This document shows, one piece after another, positions 25,368 through 34,061 of a stretch of 64,000 bases of DNA. The notes below the pieces were generated by a model that made no database searches, had not been told where the DNA came from, and worked only from the letters and a program-made list of their open reading frames with translations. How positions within the stretch are numbered: position 1 is the first letter of the stretch; each line of letters opens with the position of its first letter. Position numbers and translations under genes: made by a program. This DNA comes from Arthrobacter sp. S39 (lineage in GTDB: Bacteria; Actinomycetota; Actinomycetes; Actinomycetales; Micrococcaceae), in assembly GCF_004320525.1 (NCBI RefSeq), contig NZ_SIHX01000009.1, positions 1-64,000 on the forward strand, written 5' to 3'.

Positions 25368-25432
25368 GTATGGTAAGCATGCTGATGAATTGTGGATGTT
25401 CGTCAGCATCGGTTCCAATCGAAGGAGACGTT
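25368..25432 (+). promoter_or_regulatory. 5' block of first SRPBCC gene (duplicated)
   Basis: CGGTATGGTAAGC, then CTGATG, then GGTTCCA-TCGAAGGAGACGTT before the GTG recur almost unchanged before the second SRPBCC gene (26390-26456). The promoter and leader were therefore duplicated along with the gene. I cannot assign a sigma factor. Confidence 0.5.
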
Positions 25433-26338
25433 GTGAGCACGAAAGTGGAAAAGCGCATTCTGGTGAACGTACCGGTGAGCACGGCCTACAACCAGTGGAC
25501 CCAGTTCGAAGAGTTCCCCCACTTCATGGGCGGCGTCAAGAGTGTCAAGCAGCTCAGCGATGACCGTCTGGAATGGGTGGCCGAGATTGCGGGCGTCCGC
25601 CGGCAGTGGACTGCCACAATCCTTGAACAGGTCCCGGACCGCCGGGTTGCGTGGGCTGCCACGGAGGGAGCCACCAACGCCGGCGCCGTGGAATTCGAGG
25701 ACGTGGGCGGCGGCCAGACTTCGCTCCAGCTGACCCTGGAGTACGATCCCGAAGGTTTTATCGAGAAGGTGGGCGACAAGCTCCACGTCGTAGACCGCCA
25801 GGCAGAAGCCGACCTGAAGAGGTTCAAGGAATTCGTTGAGGCCGAAGGCTACGCAAGCGGCACCTGGCGCGGGTCTGTCAACGAAGACGCGCCCGTCGGC
25901 ACGCCGGGCGTTGAGGACGCCGCTGCGTCCCGGGGCGATTCCGGCAAGGCGGGCTTCTCCGGCAAGATGGCGGCAGCGGCGGGCGTCGCCGCGGCTGCAG
26001 GCGCAGCTGCGGCCATGGGCGCGGGCACGAACAAAGATGAGACCCGCGACGTCACCGCACCGGACGCTGTCCCGGTCGAGCCCGTCACTGTGACACCCAT
26101 ACCGGCAGAACCGGTTTCAACGGGCACGACGGCGGCGGATGCGTCAGGAGGCTCGCTGGCCGATCTCGGTGACGACAGGATCGGACATGCGTTCGATCAG
26201 AACAACGGACTGGTGGACACCGAGGGCGAGTCGGACGAAACCGCCGAAGGCGAGCAATACAGCGCCGGCGAACGCCGCGAAGACGACAACCGCCCGGGCG
26301 GCCTTCCGCCGGTCGGCGGAGGCCTCGGCCAGCACTGA
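25433..26338 (+). CDS. SRPBCC (START-like) protein with Ala-rich C-terminal extension
   Basis: A 301-residue protein starting at a GTG seven bases after GAAGGAG. Residues 1-145 form a polyketide cyclase/dehydrase-like SRPBCC domain (VSTAYNQWTQFEEFPHFMGG, then VKQL). An Ala/Gly-rich hydrophobic segment follows (MAAAAGVAAAAGAAAAMGAG) that could span a membrane. An acidic tail then contains FDQNNGLVDTEGESDETAEG. Both the core and tail are repeated in the next gene. SRPBCC proteins bind hydrophobic ligands or act in stress responses. No specific function can be assigned. Confidence 0.85.
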   Translation: MSTKVEKRILVNVPVSTAYNQWTQFEEFPHFMGGVKSVKQLSDDRLEWVAEIAGVRRQWTATILEQVPDRRVAWAATEGATNAGAVEFEDVGGGQTSLQLTLEYDPEGFIEKVGDKLHVVDRQAEADLKRFKEFVEAEGYASGTWRGSVNEDAPVGTPGVEDAAASRGDSGKAGFSGKMAAAAGVAAAAGAAAAMGAGTNKDETRDVTAPDAVPVEPVTVTPIPAEPVSTGTTAADASGGSLADLGDDRIGHAFDQNNGLVDTEGESDETAEGEQYSAGERREDDNRPGGLPPVGGGLGQH

Positions 26339-26389
26339 CGGAACATTAACGGGGCAATCCCTGACTCTGGCTCGGCGCCTCCCGACGGC

Positions 26390-26456
26390 GGTATGGTAAG
26401 CCTACTGATGGACGGACGGCACTTCATCAGATTCGGTTCCAGTCGAAGGAGACGTT
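26390..26456 (+). promoter_or_regulatory. 5' block of second SRPBCC gene (duplicated)
   Basis: Near-copy of the block before the first SRPBCC gene: GGTATGGTAAGCC, CTGATG, GGTTCCAGTCGAAGGAGACG, then GTG. Its conservation over diverged spacer bases suggests functional promoter and leader elements. Confidence 0.5.
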
Positions 26457-27146
26457 GTGAGCACGAAAGTGGAGAAACGGATTGTTGTCGATGTACCGGT
26501 GAGTACTGCGTACAACCAGTGGACCCAGTTCGAGGACTTCCCGCATTTTATGGGTGGCGTGGAAAGTGTGACCCAACTGAGCGATGACCGGCTGAAGTGG
26601 GTGGCGCGCATTGCCGGGGTCCACCGGCACTGGGAAGCCAGGATCGTCGAACAGGTCCCGGACCAAAGAGTGGCGTGGGCGTCCACCGAAGGCGCCACCA
26701 ACTCCGGCACCGTGGACTTCTCTGACGCCGGCGGGAACAAGACCGAGCTGGCGCTCACCTTGGAATACCAGCCAGAGGGCATGGTGGAGAAGGTCGGCGA
26801 CCTGCTGCACGTGGTGGCCCGGCAGGCGGAGCATGACCTGAAGAAGTTCAAGGAGTTCATTGAACATGAAGGCCATGCCACCGGCGCCTGGCGGAAGTCG
26901 GTCCCCGGAACTGCGGCCGGAGCTCCTGCCGCTGAGGAACCGGTCACAGGTGAGGCCCGCGCGGAAGGACCTGGATTCAACAGGTTCGAGCACCCGTTTG
27001 ACCAGACCAACGGCCTGGTGGACAGCGAGGGCGAGTCGGGCGGAACCGCCGAGGGCGAGAACTACAGTGCAGCCGAACGTAAAAACCAGGAGGGCCGCAA
27101 CGAGGGCTATATCCCGCCGATGGGCGGCAACCTGGGCCCGCGCTGA
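26457..27146 (+). CDS. SRPBCC (START-like) protein, tandem paralogue
   Basis: A 229-residue paralogue of the preceding gene, with near-identical N terminus (STKVEKRIVVDVPVSTAYNQ) and the same 145-residue SRPBCC domain. It lacks the Ala-rich hydrophobic segment. It keeps the tail motif FDQTNGLVDSEGESGGTAEG, followed by ENYSAAERK. The start is GTG behind GAAGGAG. A recent tandem duplication including regulatory DNA is evident. Conservation of the tail in both copies suggests it has a role of its own. Confidence 0.85.
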   Translation: MSTKVEKRIVVDVPVSTAYNQWTQFEDFPHFMGGVESVTQLSDDRLKWVARIAGVHRHWEARIVEQVPDQRVAWASTEGATNSGTVDFSDAGGNKTELALTLEYQPEGMVEKVGDLLHVVARQAEHDLKKFKEFIEHEGHATGAWRKSVPGTAAGAPAAEEPVTGEARAEGPGFNRFEHPFDQTNGLVDSEGESGGTAEGENYSAAERKNQEGRNEGYIPPMGGNLGPR

Positions 27147-27212
27147 CCAGGCCTTAGCGCGCAAGCCTCCACCCGCCGTCGGGCGTTGCATCGACGGCCC
27201 GGGCCCGCATAG

Positions 27213-27251
27213 ACGGTCCTGCCCCGCACCGTTCGTGCGGGGCAGGACCGT
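27213..27251. terminator. Strong bidirectional terminator
   Basis: Perfect 17-base arms (27213-27229 and 27235-27251, inner part CTGCCCCGCAC) enclose the five-base loop CGTTC and are followed by TCTTG. It lies between the convergent SRPBCC and PL11 genes and is the strongest terminator-like hairpin in the window. Confidence 0.85.
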
Positions 27252-27272
27252 TCTTGCTGCCGGGCTTAGGCG

Positions 27273-29270
27273 TTAGTTGCCGGCGCCGACGTACGTGACG
27301 GCGGGCATGGCCGGGGTTTCCATGCCTTCGCCGATGAAGAAGTTCGGGTGCGGCGGCTGGTTGTACGCCACATTCTCGCGGGCCACTCCGGTCCGGTACA
27401 TCGGGTCATGCATCAGCGTGCGGAGCCGCACCTCGGTGGGTGAGGTGGTGGTGTAGATCCGCAGTTCCGTGCTGTCCGAAGACGGGAAGGCAAGCTCCTC
27501 GCGCCAGTCACCGAGCAGGTCAGCCTGCAGGGACGGGTTGCCCTTGGTGGTGTTGTTGGTCCTGGCCCCCGTGGCGGTCAGGAGCCTGTCGCTGGCTTCC
27601 GTCTCCCAGTTCCATTTCGAGACGGTGGGAACGCCCACAGACGTGGTGGCGTCGTAGTCGTGGTCCACGATCTCGCGCAGCAGGTCGCCGTCCCACCAGG
27701 CCAGGAAGTTGGCCGCCGGGATCTTCTCGGCGATCAGCTCGCCCTTGGCGGACATCAGCTGTCCGCGCGGGGAGTTCCAGGAGGCGTCGCCGCCCACAGC
27801 CCAGCCTTCGGCCCCGGCGTACCGCGGATCGATGTCGCCCGCCGCTCCGCGGCCCGTGTCCTTGATGGCCGGAATGCTCCAGAGGACTTCGCCGGTGGCG
27901 GCGTCGCGGAAGGTGGCTCCGCGGTTGCCGCTCTGGCTCATGCTTTCGTGCACGGCGAAGGTTTCCAGTCCGGGCCGGGACGGATCCAGGTCGGACGTGT
28001 GGATGGCATCGCCGTGGCCGAGCTTGGTGTTGTACAGGGGCGTGCCGTTGTCGTCGATGGTCATGGAGCCGAAGACGAACTCATCCTTGCCGTCCTGGTC
28101 GACGTCGGCCACGGACAGGTTGTGGTTGCCCTGGCCCTTGTATTCGGCGCCGGCGACGTCGGAATCGAACTTCCAGCGCTGCACCAGCTTGCCGCCCACG
28201 AGGTCATAGGTGACCAGGACGGTGCGGGTGTAGTAGCCGCGGCTGAACATCATGGAGGGGTGTTCGCCGTCGAGGTAGGCCACGCCGGCGAGGAAACGGT
28301 CCACGCGGTTGCCGTAGCTGTCACCCCAGGCGGCCACCGAGCCGCGCGGCGGGTCGTACGCGACGGTGTCCATGATGGTGCCGGTCTCGCCTTTGAAGAC
28401 GGTGAGGAACTCGGGTCCGGAGAGCACGTAGCCCGCACTGTTCCGGTAATCCGCTGCCGGGTCGCCGATGACCGTGCCGGCGGCATCTGTGGTGCCGTCC
28501 GCCGTCTTCAACGACACTTCAGCCTTGCCGTCGCCGTCGAAGTCGTAGGCCAGCACCTGCGTGTAGTGCGCGCCGGCACGGATGTTGCGGCCGAGGTCGA
28601 TCCGCCACAGCTTGGTGCCGTCCATCCTGTAGGCGTCCACGTACACGTTGCCGGTGTAGCCGGACTGCGAGTTGTCCTTGGCGTTGGAGGGGTTCCACAG
28701 CTGGATGATCTCGTATTTGCCGTCACCGTCCAGGTCCGCCACGCTGGCGTCGTTCGCGGTGTAGGTGTAGGCCTGCCCCGCGGGGGTGACTCCGTCCGCG
28801 GGCTTGTCCAGTTTGATGGCGAGGTAGTTCTGGGCCAGTGGCGTGAATTCCTCCGTGACGACCTGGTCCAGCCCAGCACCGTTGCCCACTGCCCGGATGA
28901 CATACTTCGAGTTTGCCGTTCCGGAGGGGTCGACGAACGTCGTGCTGTTGCGGACAGGATCCACAGTGAGCTGGACGCCGTCGCGGATTACGTGGAAGCC
29001 GATACTGTCCGGGTCCAGGCCCAGCATCCGCCAGCCGAGAGTGACGCCCTGGTCCGTGAGGACTGCCACCGGGGCACGGTCCAGGCTTTCGACCTGGCGT
29101 TTCTGCACATTCAGGCCCGATTGTTCGGGCAGGGGCGGGAGAGTCGGGGCCGCCTGGGCCAGCGGGAGGCCGGTGAAAGCCAGGGCCGCTGCCGCCAGGG
29201 TTGCCGCGGCTGCCAAGGGCGCGGCCTTCCGGGGTTTGGTGTGAGGGGAACATTTCACGGGGTATGCCAA
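27273..29270 (-). CDS. Secreted rhamnogalacturonan lyase (PL11)
   Basis: A 665-residue extracellular enzyme cleaving the rhamnogalacturonan I backbone by beta-elimination. It has a signal peptide (PRKAAPLAAAATLAAAALAF and following residues) and an N-terminal beta domain beginning RQVESLDRAPVAVLTDQGVT. An eight-bladed beta-propeller follows with repeated Asp-rich calcium loops (VADLDGDGKYEI, AYDFDGDGKAEV, VADVDQDGKDEF). This is the hallmark of PL11 enzymes such as B. subtilis YesW/YesX. The start appears to be a TTG eight bases after AAAGGAG. LacI-type operator motifs lie 55-130 bases upstream. Confidence 0.93.
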   Translation of the reverse strand: MAYPVKCSPHTKPRKAAPLAAAATLAAAALAFTGLPLAQAAPTLPPLPEQSGLNVQKRQVESLDRAPVAVLTDQGVTLGWRMLGLDPDSIGFHVIRDGVQLTVDPVRNSTTFVDPSGTANSKYVIRAVGNGAGLDQVVTEEFTPLAQNYLAIKLDKPADGVTPAGQAYTYTANDASVADLDGDGKYEIIQLWNPSNAKDNSQSGYTGNVYVDAYRMDGTKLWRIDLGRNIRAGAHYTQVLAYDFDGDGKAEVSLKTADGTTDAAGTVIGDPAADYRNSAGYVLSGPEFLTVFKGETGTIMDTVAYDPPRGSVAAWGDSYGNRVDRFLAGVAYLDGEHPSMMFSRGYYTRTVLVTYDLVGGKLVQRWKFDSDVAGAEYKGQGNHNLSVADVDQDGKDEFVFGSMTIDDNGTPLYNTKLGHGDAIHTSDLDPSRPGLETFAVHESMSQSGNRGATFRDAATGEVLWSIPAIKDTGRGAAGDIDPRYAGAEGWAVGGDASWNSPRGQLMSAKGELIAEKIPAANFLAWWDGDLLREIVDHDYDATTSVGVPTVSKWNWETEASDRLLTATGARTNNTTKGNPSLQADLLGDWREELAFPSSDSTELRIYTTTSPTEVRLRTLMHDPMYRTGVARENVAYNQPPHPNFFIGEGMETPAMPAVTYVGAGN

Positions 29271-29324
29271 AAGAACATCTCCTTTGATGCTGGCGGCAGC
29301 TGAGTTTGCCGCACAATGCGTTTT

Positions 29325-29338
29325 TGTAACGTTTCATT
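29325..29338 (-). promoter_or_regulatory. CG-centred LacI-type operator (PL11 gene, site A)
   Basis: On the coding strand this reads ATGAAACGTTACAA, matching the acetylesterase site TTGAAACGATACAA at 12 of 14 positions. It lies 55 bases before the PL11 start. Confidence 0.55.
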
Positions 29339-29389
29339 TCAATGCCGGTCGGGGCCCTCCGGGATTTCCGGACATCCGGCGTGGGGTTA

Positions 29390-29401
29390 GAAAGCGCTTT
29401 C
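29390..29401. promoter_or_regulatory. Perfect LacI-type palindrome (PL11 gene, site B)
   Basis: GAAAGCGCTTTC is a perfect 12-base palindrome with central GC flanked by AAAG/CTTT, a classic LacI-family operator form. It lies 120 bases before the PL11 start. A close variant lies before the PL26 gene. Confidence 0.55.
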
Positions 29402-29744
29402 CGCCCTTAGGTTTATCAGGACATGACAAGATCGGTCAAGGCCTCCACGGTTCAAAGTGGGAGAAATTGTTCCGTTTCGTTAGGGCGTCCAGCGCATCCG
29501 GGCGAGTTTTGGTCGTGTCAGGGCTCGACGCCGCCGCGCCGGGTTTCGCTGCACGGCTGGCCGCCGCCGGGGTGCTCCAGCCCATGGCCGGCTGACTGCG
29601 GTCCACATACATTCCACAATTCCGGCTGACATGACTGGACAGCGCGGCCAGGGCTGCCCTAGCGTCAAGGAACGGCCCGTCCCGCCGGCGGACTCCAGCG
29701 CTGAAGCAGTCCGGCGCCCGCGCAAACGCTGAAAGTGAGCAACC
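29402..29744. other. Intergenic region, PL11 promoter side to small wHTH-like gene
   Basis: About 340 bases. A plus-strand frame ending at 29595 (RVLVVSGLDAAAPGFAARL near its end) has codon use like a gene fragment but no good start or ribosome site, so I leave it uncalled. No strong hairpin or repeat is seen. Confidence 0.3.
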
Positions 29745-30002
29745 GTGCCTGCCACCCATTTTGACCGTTTCCTGGCTGAATCCGTGACGCCGCAGCGGGA
29801 CTCGGGAACGGGACTGGGGCGAGATGGGCTCTACGGCCTCTACACAAGCTGGTGCCTGATCAACAACGTGGAACCTGAGGAGCCGGCGTCCCTGTGGAAG
29901 GCGCTGAAAAAGCATGGGATTGCTGCCGAGCACAACAACCTGAACATGACCGGGCCTGCCGCCGCGGATTACATCATTTCCAGCGCCCCGGACCTCGTCT
30001 GA
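29745..30002 (+). CDS. Small protein resembling primase C-terminal winged helix
   Basis: An 85-residue protein from a GTG start. The centre, GRDGLYGLYTSWCLINNVEP followed by ASLWKALKKHGI, resembles the small winged-helix domain at the C terminus of D5/P4-type phage primases, where YxxWCxxNxxxPxSxxxFxxxLxxxG is typical. Here it stands alone, with no primase or phage genes near. It may be a domesticated DNA-binding protein. The similarity is by eye only. Confidence 0.6.
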   Translation: MPATHFDRFLAESVTPQRDSGTGLGRDGLYGLYTSWCLINNVEPEEPASLWKALKKHGIAAEHNNLNMTGPAAADYIISSAPDLV

Positions 30003-30076
30003 GGTTTCAGGATATCGCCGGATTATTCCCGCCGAAGGCCTGAAATATCTTCGGTGGCACGGCTGTTGGCCCGGAC

Positions 30077-30718
30077 ATGACAACAATTGGAATCATCGGT
30101 GCAGGACACATTGGAAGCCAGGTTGCACGGAAGGCGGTGGAGCTCGGCTATGACGTGGTCATCAGCAACTCACGCGGACCGGAGACCCTCACGGAGCTGG
30201 TAACGGAACTGGGCCCGAGAGCCCGGGCCGCCACCTCGGCCGAGGCAGCGGCGGCAGGCGATTTCGCCGTCGTCACCGTGCCGCTCAAGAACTACCGGGA
30301 CATTCCCGTGAAGCCGCTTGCCGGCAAGGTGGTCATCGACACCAACAACTACTACTGGGAACGGGACGGGCGCATCCCCGCCCTGGATAACGGCGACGCC
30401 ACCACCTCCGGCCTGCTGCAGGAACACCTGCCAGAGTCCAAGGTGGCCAAGGGCTTCAATCACATCATGGCCAGCGAAATCACCACCGACGGCACCCCGA
30501 CCGGAACCGAAAACCGCCGCGCCCTCGCCACGGCCAGCGACTACCCCGAAGCCGCGGAGCTGGTGGCCCGGCTGTACGACGAGTTCGGCTTCGATACCGT
30601 CAACATCGGGCTGCTGGACGAGAGCTGGCGCGTGGAGCGGGACCGCCCGGCCTACGTGATCCGGCAGAACGAGGCCGAGCTGAAGGAAAACCTGGCCAAC
30701 GCGCAGCGCACCATCTAA
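30077..30718 (+). CDS. F420/NADP-type reductase family protein
   Basis: A 213-residue protein with an N-terminal Rossmann fold (TIGIIGAGHIGSQVARKAVE) and the layout of the NADPH-dependent F420 reductase / pyrroline-5-carboxylate reductase-like family (VVISNSRGPETL, VVTVPLKNYRDIP, VVIDTNNYYWERDGRIP). It is likely to use NADP(H). Whether F420 is the true partner cannot be decided from sequence. It is monocistronic and followed by a long hairpin. Confidence 0.88.
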   Translation: MTTIGIIGAGHIGSQVARKAVELGYDVVISNSRGPETLTELVTELGPRARAATSAEAAAAGDFAVVTVPLKNYRDIPVKPLAGKVVIDTNNYYWERDGRIPALDNGDATTSGLLQEHLPESKVAKGFNHIMASEITTDGTPTGTENRRALATASDYPEAAELVARLYDEFGFDTVNIGLLDESWRVERDRPAYVIRQNEAELKENLANAQRTI

Positions 30719-30732
30719 CCCCGAATCTGGCT

Positions 30733-30776
30733 GGCAGCAGACGTCCCGAAATCGGCTTTTGACGACGTCTGCTGCC
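30733..30776. terminator. Bidirectional hairpin terminator
   Basis: Arms GGCAGCAGACGTC (30733-30745) and GACGTCTGCTGCC (30764-30776) are perfectly complementary. CCGAAATCGG forms a smaller palindrome in the loop. It lies between the convergent reductase and beta-propeller genes. Confidence 0.7.
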
Positions 30777-30795
30777 GGTCAGTGGGGTTGAGGAC

Positions 30796-31707
30796 CTACA
30801 GGCGGGCCGGGACCAGGACCACCTCGTAGTCGGTGTCCGGATTCATGAACTGTGCGTTGACCGCTGCGAGGGTGTTGCCGAAAAGGGCGGCAGTGGCCGG
30901 GATGTTGAACAGAGGACTCGTGATGACATCCTCTACGACACCCGACGAGAAGTTGTTGGAGAGATCTATCCGGCTGATCTGGTTGGAGAAGTTTTGGACA
31001 GCCCAGAGCCGCTGGCCCTGGACCACGATGCCGTCAACGTTTGGAACGCTCACGCCCTCCACAAGGGCACTGGCGCCGGTATCGGGGTTGACCGTGTAGA
31101 TCTCGCCGTTACCGGAGTGGGCGACAAAGAGCACCCGTCCGCCCTTGGCCGACGCAATGCCGTTGAGGTTGAATTGGCTGCTCGTATCGGCCGCGGGCCC
31201 ACTTAGCGGAAGAGTCTGCACAGCACCAACCCCGCCGCCAAGTGTCACCGGAACGAAGTAGAGCTCGCCCGCGGCGGAGTTCGTGAACCAGGCACCCTGC
31301 GGCGTCAGCGCGACGTCGTTGATGAAGCCAGGAGCCAACGTCCGCTCAGCGACAGGCTGCCCCGTCGCGGTGTTGTAGACATAGGCCTTCCCGGTGCCGC
31401 CGCCTGCCACGAACAGCAGGTTGGTCCCGGGATCGAACTTCATGCCCACGGCCATCCTGCCAGCAGGAGCCTCAATAATCTGCGCCGCGGTTCCCGTGCG
31501 GATGTCGCCCTGGAAGATGTCGCCGGTGGCCAGCTCACCGGCGTAGAAAGTGGTTCCCCTGCCGGCGGCGATCCCCTCGGCAGAGTTGGCACCGTCGAGG
31601 ACAACAGTGCCCGACGGCGGCACGGCGGCCGCTGGAAGGCACGGGACGAGCAGTGCCATGAGAGCGAAAAACGCGATGGCGGTACGGCGTTGTACGGTTC
31701 GGCGCAT
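30796..31707 (-). CDS. Secreted beta-propeller (SMP-30/NHL-like) protein
   Basis: A 303-residue protein with a signal peptide (basic start, FFALMALLVPCLPAAA). The mature part consists of repeats of about 40-50 residues of the propeller kind (AEGIAAGRGTTFYAGELATG, GFINDVALTPQGAWFTNSAA, LNGIASAKGGRVLFVAHSGN). It resembles SMP-30/gluconolactonase or NHL-type propellers, often of unknown function. It is monocistronic with ribosome site GAGGAAG. No catalytic residues can be assigned. Confidence 0.85.
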   Translation of the reverse strand: MRRTVQRRTAIAFFALMALLVPCLPAAAVPPSGTVVLDGANSAEGIAAGRGTTFYAGELATGDIFQGDIRTGTAAQIIEAPAGRMAVGMKFDPGTNLLFVAGGGTGKAYVYNTATGQPVAERTLAPGFINDVALTPQGAWFTNSAAGELYFVPVTLGGGVGAVQTLPLSGPAADTSSQFNLNGIASAKGGRVLFVAHSGNGEIYTVNPDTGASALVEGVSVPNVDGIVVQGQRLWAVQNFSNQISRIDLSNNFSSGVVEDVITSPLFNIPATAALFGNTLAAVNAQFMNPDTDYEVVLVPARL

Positions 31708-31842
31708 GATGCTTCCTCAATTGGACTGGTCCGCGCGGGGCAACAGGCGGCAGCTACTGGCGGGAGGCTCCGCACGATGGTCCTGCCAGTTTAAGCACCG
31801 CCCGGTGCGCTGACCAGAGGCACCTGAAACACGCAGAACGGC

Positions 31843-31874
31843 GCCCGGGCCACGGCGCAAACGGCGGCCCGGGC
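31843..31874 (-). terminator. Hairpin terminator of the GH42-GH31 unit
   Basis: GCCCGGGCC (31843-31851) and GGCCCGGGC (31866-31874) form a 9-bp GC stem just after the GH31 stop codon. Confidence 0.5.
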
Positions 31875-31883
31875 ACCCCGTTT

Positions 31884-34061
31884 TCAGAGCGCGACGGCGA
31901 CCGCCTGCCCGCCTGACACCGTCACCTCGAACCGGGCAAAACCGCCGTCGGGCGTGGGAACTGCAACCGTCCTCTGCTGCCCTTCCCCGGCGGCGAAGGC
32001 ATGGAACACCATGTCCGTGGCCCAGTCGTACTCGGGCCGGTCCGTCACGGTTCCCAACGGCAGGACCGCACCCTGCCGGACGTAGAGGGCGGCTTCCAGC
32101 ACCGAGAATTCCTTGCGGTGCCATCGCGGTCCGGCCAGCTGCTCGCCGCTTTCCAGGTGGGTCCAGGTTCCGGCCGGAAGGTAGAAGTCCACCGACCCGC
32201 CAGCGCCCATCACCGGAGCCACCAGCAGCTCCGGTCCGAGCATGTACTGCCGGTCCAGATACGCGCAGGCGGGGTCCTCCGGGAACTCGAGGAACATGGG
32301 CCGCATCAAGGGCGAACCGGTCTGGTGCGCGTCCTCGGCCGAGGCCAGCAGGTACGGCATGAGCCGCATCTTCAGCCCGGTGAAGTGCCGGAGCACGTCG
32401 GTGGATTCGTCGTCCACCAGCCACGGCACGCGGTAGGAGTTGGAGCCGTGCAGCCGGGAGTGCGAGGACAGCAGCCCGAACGCGATCCACCGTTTGAACA
32501 GCTCCGGATCCGGCGTCCCCTCGAAGCCGCCGATGTCGTGGCTCCAGAAGGCGAAGCCGGAGGATGCAAGGGACAGGCCGCCGCGGAGGGATTCGGACAT
32601 CGCGGAGAACGTGGACTCGCAGTCCCCGCCCCAGTGGACCGGGAGCTGCTGCCCGCCGGCGGTGGCGGAGCGGGCAAACAGCACGGCCTGGCCCTCGCCG
32701 AGCTCCTTGGTGAGCAGGTCGAACACTGTCCGGTTGTAGAGCTGCGCGTAGTAGTTGTGCATCTTCTGCGGATCGGACCCGTCGTGCCATGCCACGTCCG
32801 TGGGGATCCGCTCGCCGAAGTCTGTCTTGAAGGAGTCCACGCCCTGGTTCAGCAGGATGCGCAGCTTGTCCTGGTACCAGGACACGGCGTCGGGGTTGGT
32901 GAAGTCCACCAGCCCCATGCCGGCCTGCCACATGTCCCACTGCCACACCGAACCGTCCGCCCGCTTGACCAGGAAGCCCAGCTCTTCGCCTTCACGGAAG
33001 AGGTGCGAGCGCTGGGCGATGTACGGATTGATCCAGACGCACACCTTCAGGCCGCGATCGTGCAGGCGCCGAAGCATCCCCTCCGGGTCCGGGAACGTGG
33101 CCGGATCCCAGACGAAGTCGCTCCAGTGGAACGCCCGCATCCAGTGGCAGTCGAAGTGGAACACGGACAGCGGAAGCTTGCGCTCGGCCATGCCGTCGAT
33201 GAAGGACATCACGGTCTTCTCGTCGTAGTCCGTGGTGAAGGACGTGGACAGCCACAACCCGTACGACCACGCCGGAACCCGGGCGGGCCGGCCCGTCAGT
33301 TCGGTGTAACGGCGCAGGATGTCCTTGGGGGTGGGCCCGTGGATCACGAAGTACTGGAGCCGCTGGCCCTCCACGCTGAACTGCGTGCGGGACACCGCCT
33401 CGGAGCCGATCTCATACGACACCCGCTCCGGGTGGTTCACAAACACGCCGTAGCCCGCGTTGGTGATGAAGAACGGCACGTTCTTGTAGGCGAGGTCGCT
33501 GGAGGTGCCGCCGTCCTCGTTCCAGATGTCGATGGACTGCCCGTTCTTCACCAGCGGGCCAAACCGCTCCCCCAGTCCGTACACGTTGGTCCCCACGCCG
33601 AGCGTCAGCTGTTCGTGGACAAAATGCCGGCCGTCCCCGTCTGTGATGAAGCCGATGCTCCGCGGCACCGAGCTGGTCAGCAGTTTGCCGTCCCCCAGAA
33701 AGTCCACGTTCCAGTCGCCCGTTGTGCTGATGCGTGCGGTGAGGCCGCCGGACGTGAACGAGGCCGTGCCGCCGTCGTCCGTGATGCTGACGTCCGCGCT
33801 GCCCTCCTTCAGCCCGAAGTGCGGGCCCTTCCGCACTCCGCCTTGGAAATGCTCGATGGTCACGCCGATGACATCCGGCAGCGGCGACTCGAAACTGATG
33901 GTCAACTGCGGGCAGTTCAGCGCGTCGCCGCGGGACCTGATCTTCTGCGTGGGCGCGTAGACCGTGAGCCTGTCCCCGGTGGATTCCACATCGGAAACGT
34001 CCCGCGGGTGAAGGGCGGAGAGGCCCTTTTTGTGGAGCCAGTAGCCGTCCGTGAATTTCAT
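31884..34061 (-). CDS. yicI: GH31 alpha-xylosidase (YicI-like)
   Basis: A 725-residue cytoplasmic glycosidase. The nucleophile D414 is in FKTDFGERIPTD and the acid/base D480 is in HWGGDCESTFSAMSESLRGG, close to the equivalent positions in E. coli YicI. FWSHDIGGFE follows. The N-terminal KFTDGYWLHKKGLSALHPRD is typical of alpha-xylosidases in this family. It would release alpha-linked xylose from oligosaccharides. The start overlaps the GH42 stop by four bases (ATGA), so the two are coexpressed, and together they could trim xylose- and galactose-decorated side chains. Confidence 0.93.
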   Translation of the reverse strand: MKFTDGYWLHKKGLSALHPRDVSDVESTGDRLTVYAPTQKIRSRGDALNCPQLTISFESPLPDVIGVTIEHFQGGVRKGPHFGLKEGSADVSITDDGGTASFTSGGLTARISTTGDWNVDFLGDGKLLTSSVPRSIGFITDGDGRHFVHEQLTLGVGTNVYGLGERFGPLVKNGQSIDIWNEDGGTSSDLAYKNVPFFITNAGYGVFVNHPERVSYEIGSEAVSRTQFSVEGQRLQYFVIHGPTPKDILRRYTELTGRPARVPAWSYGLWLSTSFTTDYDEKTVMSFIDGMAERKLPLSVFHFDCHWMRAFHWSDFVWDPATFPDPEGMLRRLHDRGLKVCVWINPYIAQRSHLFREGEELGFLVKRADGSVWQWDMWQAGMGLVDFTNPDAVSWYQDKLRILLNQGVDSFKTDFGERIPTDVAWHDGSDPQKMHNYYAQLYNRTVFDLLTKELGEGQAVLFARSATAGGQQLPVHWGGDCESTFSAMSESLRGGLSLASSGFAFWSHDIGGFEGTPDPELFKRWIAFGLLSSHSRLHGSNSYRVPWLVDDESTDVLRHFTGLKMRLMPYLLASAEDAHQTGSPLMRPMFLEFPEDPACAYLDRQYMLGPELLVAPVMGAGGSVDFYLPAGTWTHLESGEQLAGPRWHRKEFSVLEAALYVRQGAVLPLGTVTDRPEYDWATDMVFHAFAAGEGQQRTVAVPTPDGGFARFEVTVSGGQAVAVAL

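Noticed and set aside
27660..29303. 547-codon plus-strand open frame opposite PL11
   Set aside because: It is antisense to a clear PL11 lyase with a signal peptide and calcium-loop repeats. It shows no coding features of its own.
29284..29595. Open frame ending in RVLVVSGLDAAAPGF and following residues
   Set aside because: The last 40 codons look gene-like, but there is no start with a ribosome site and the frame overlaps the PL11 promoter. At most it is a gene remnant.
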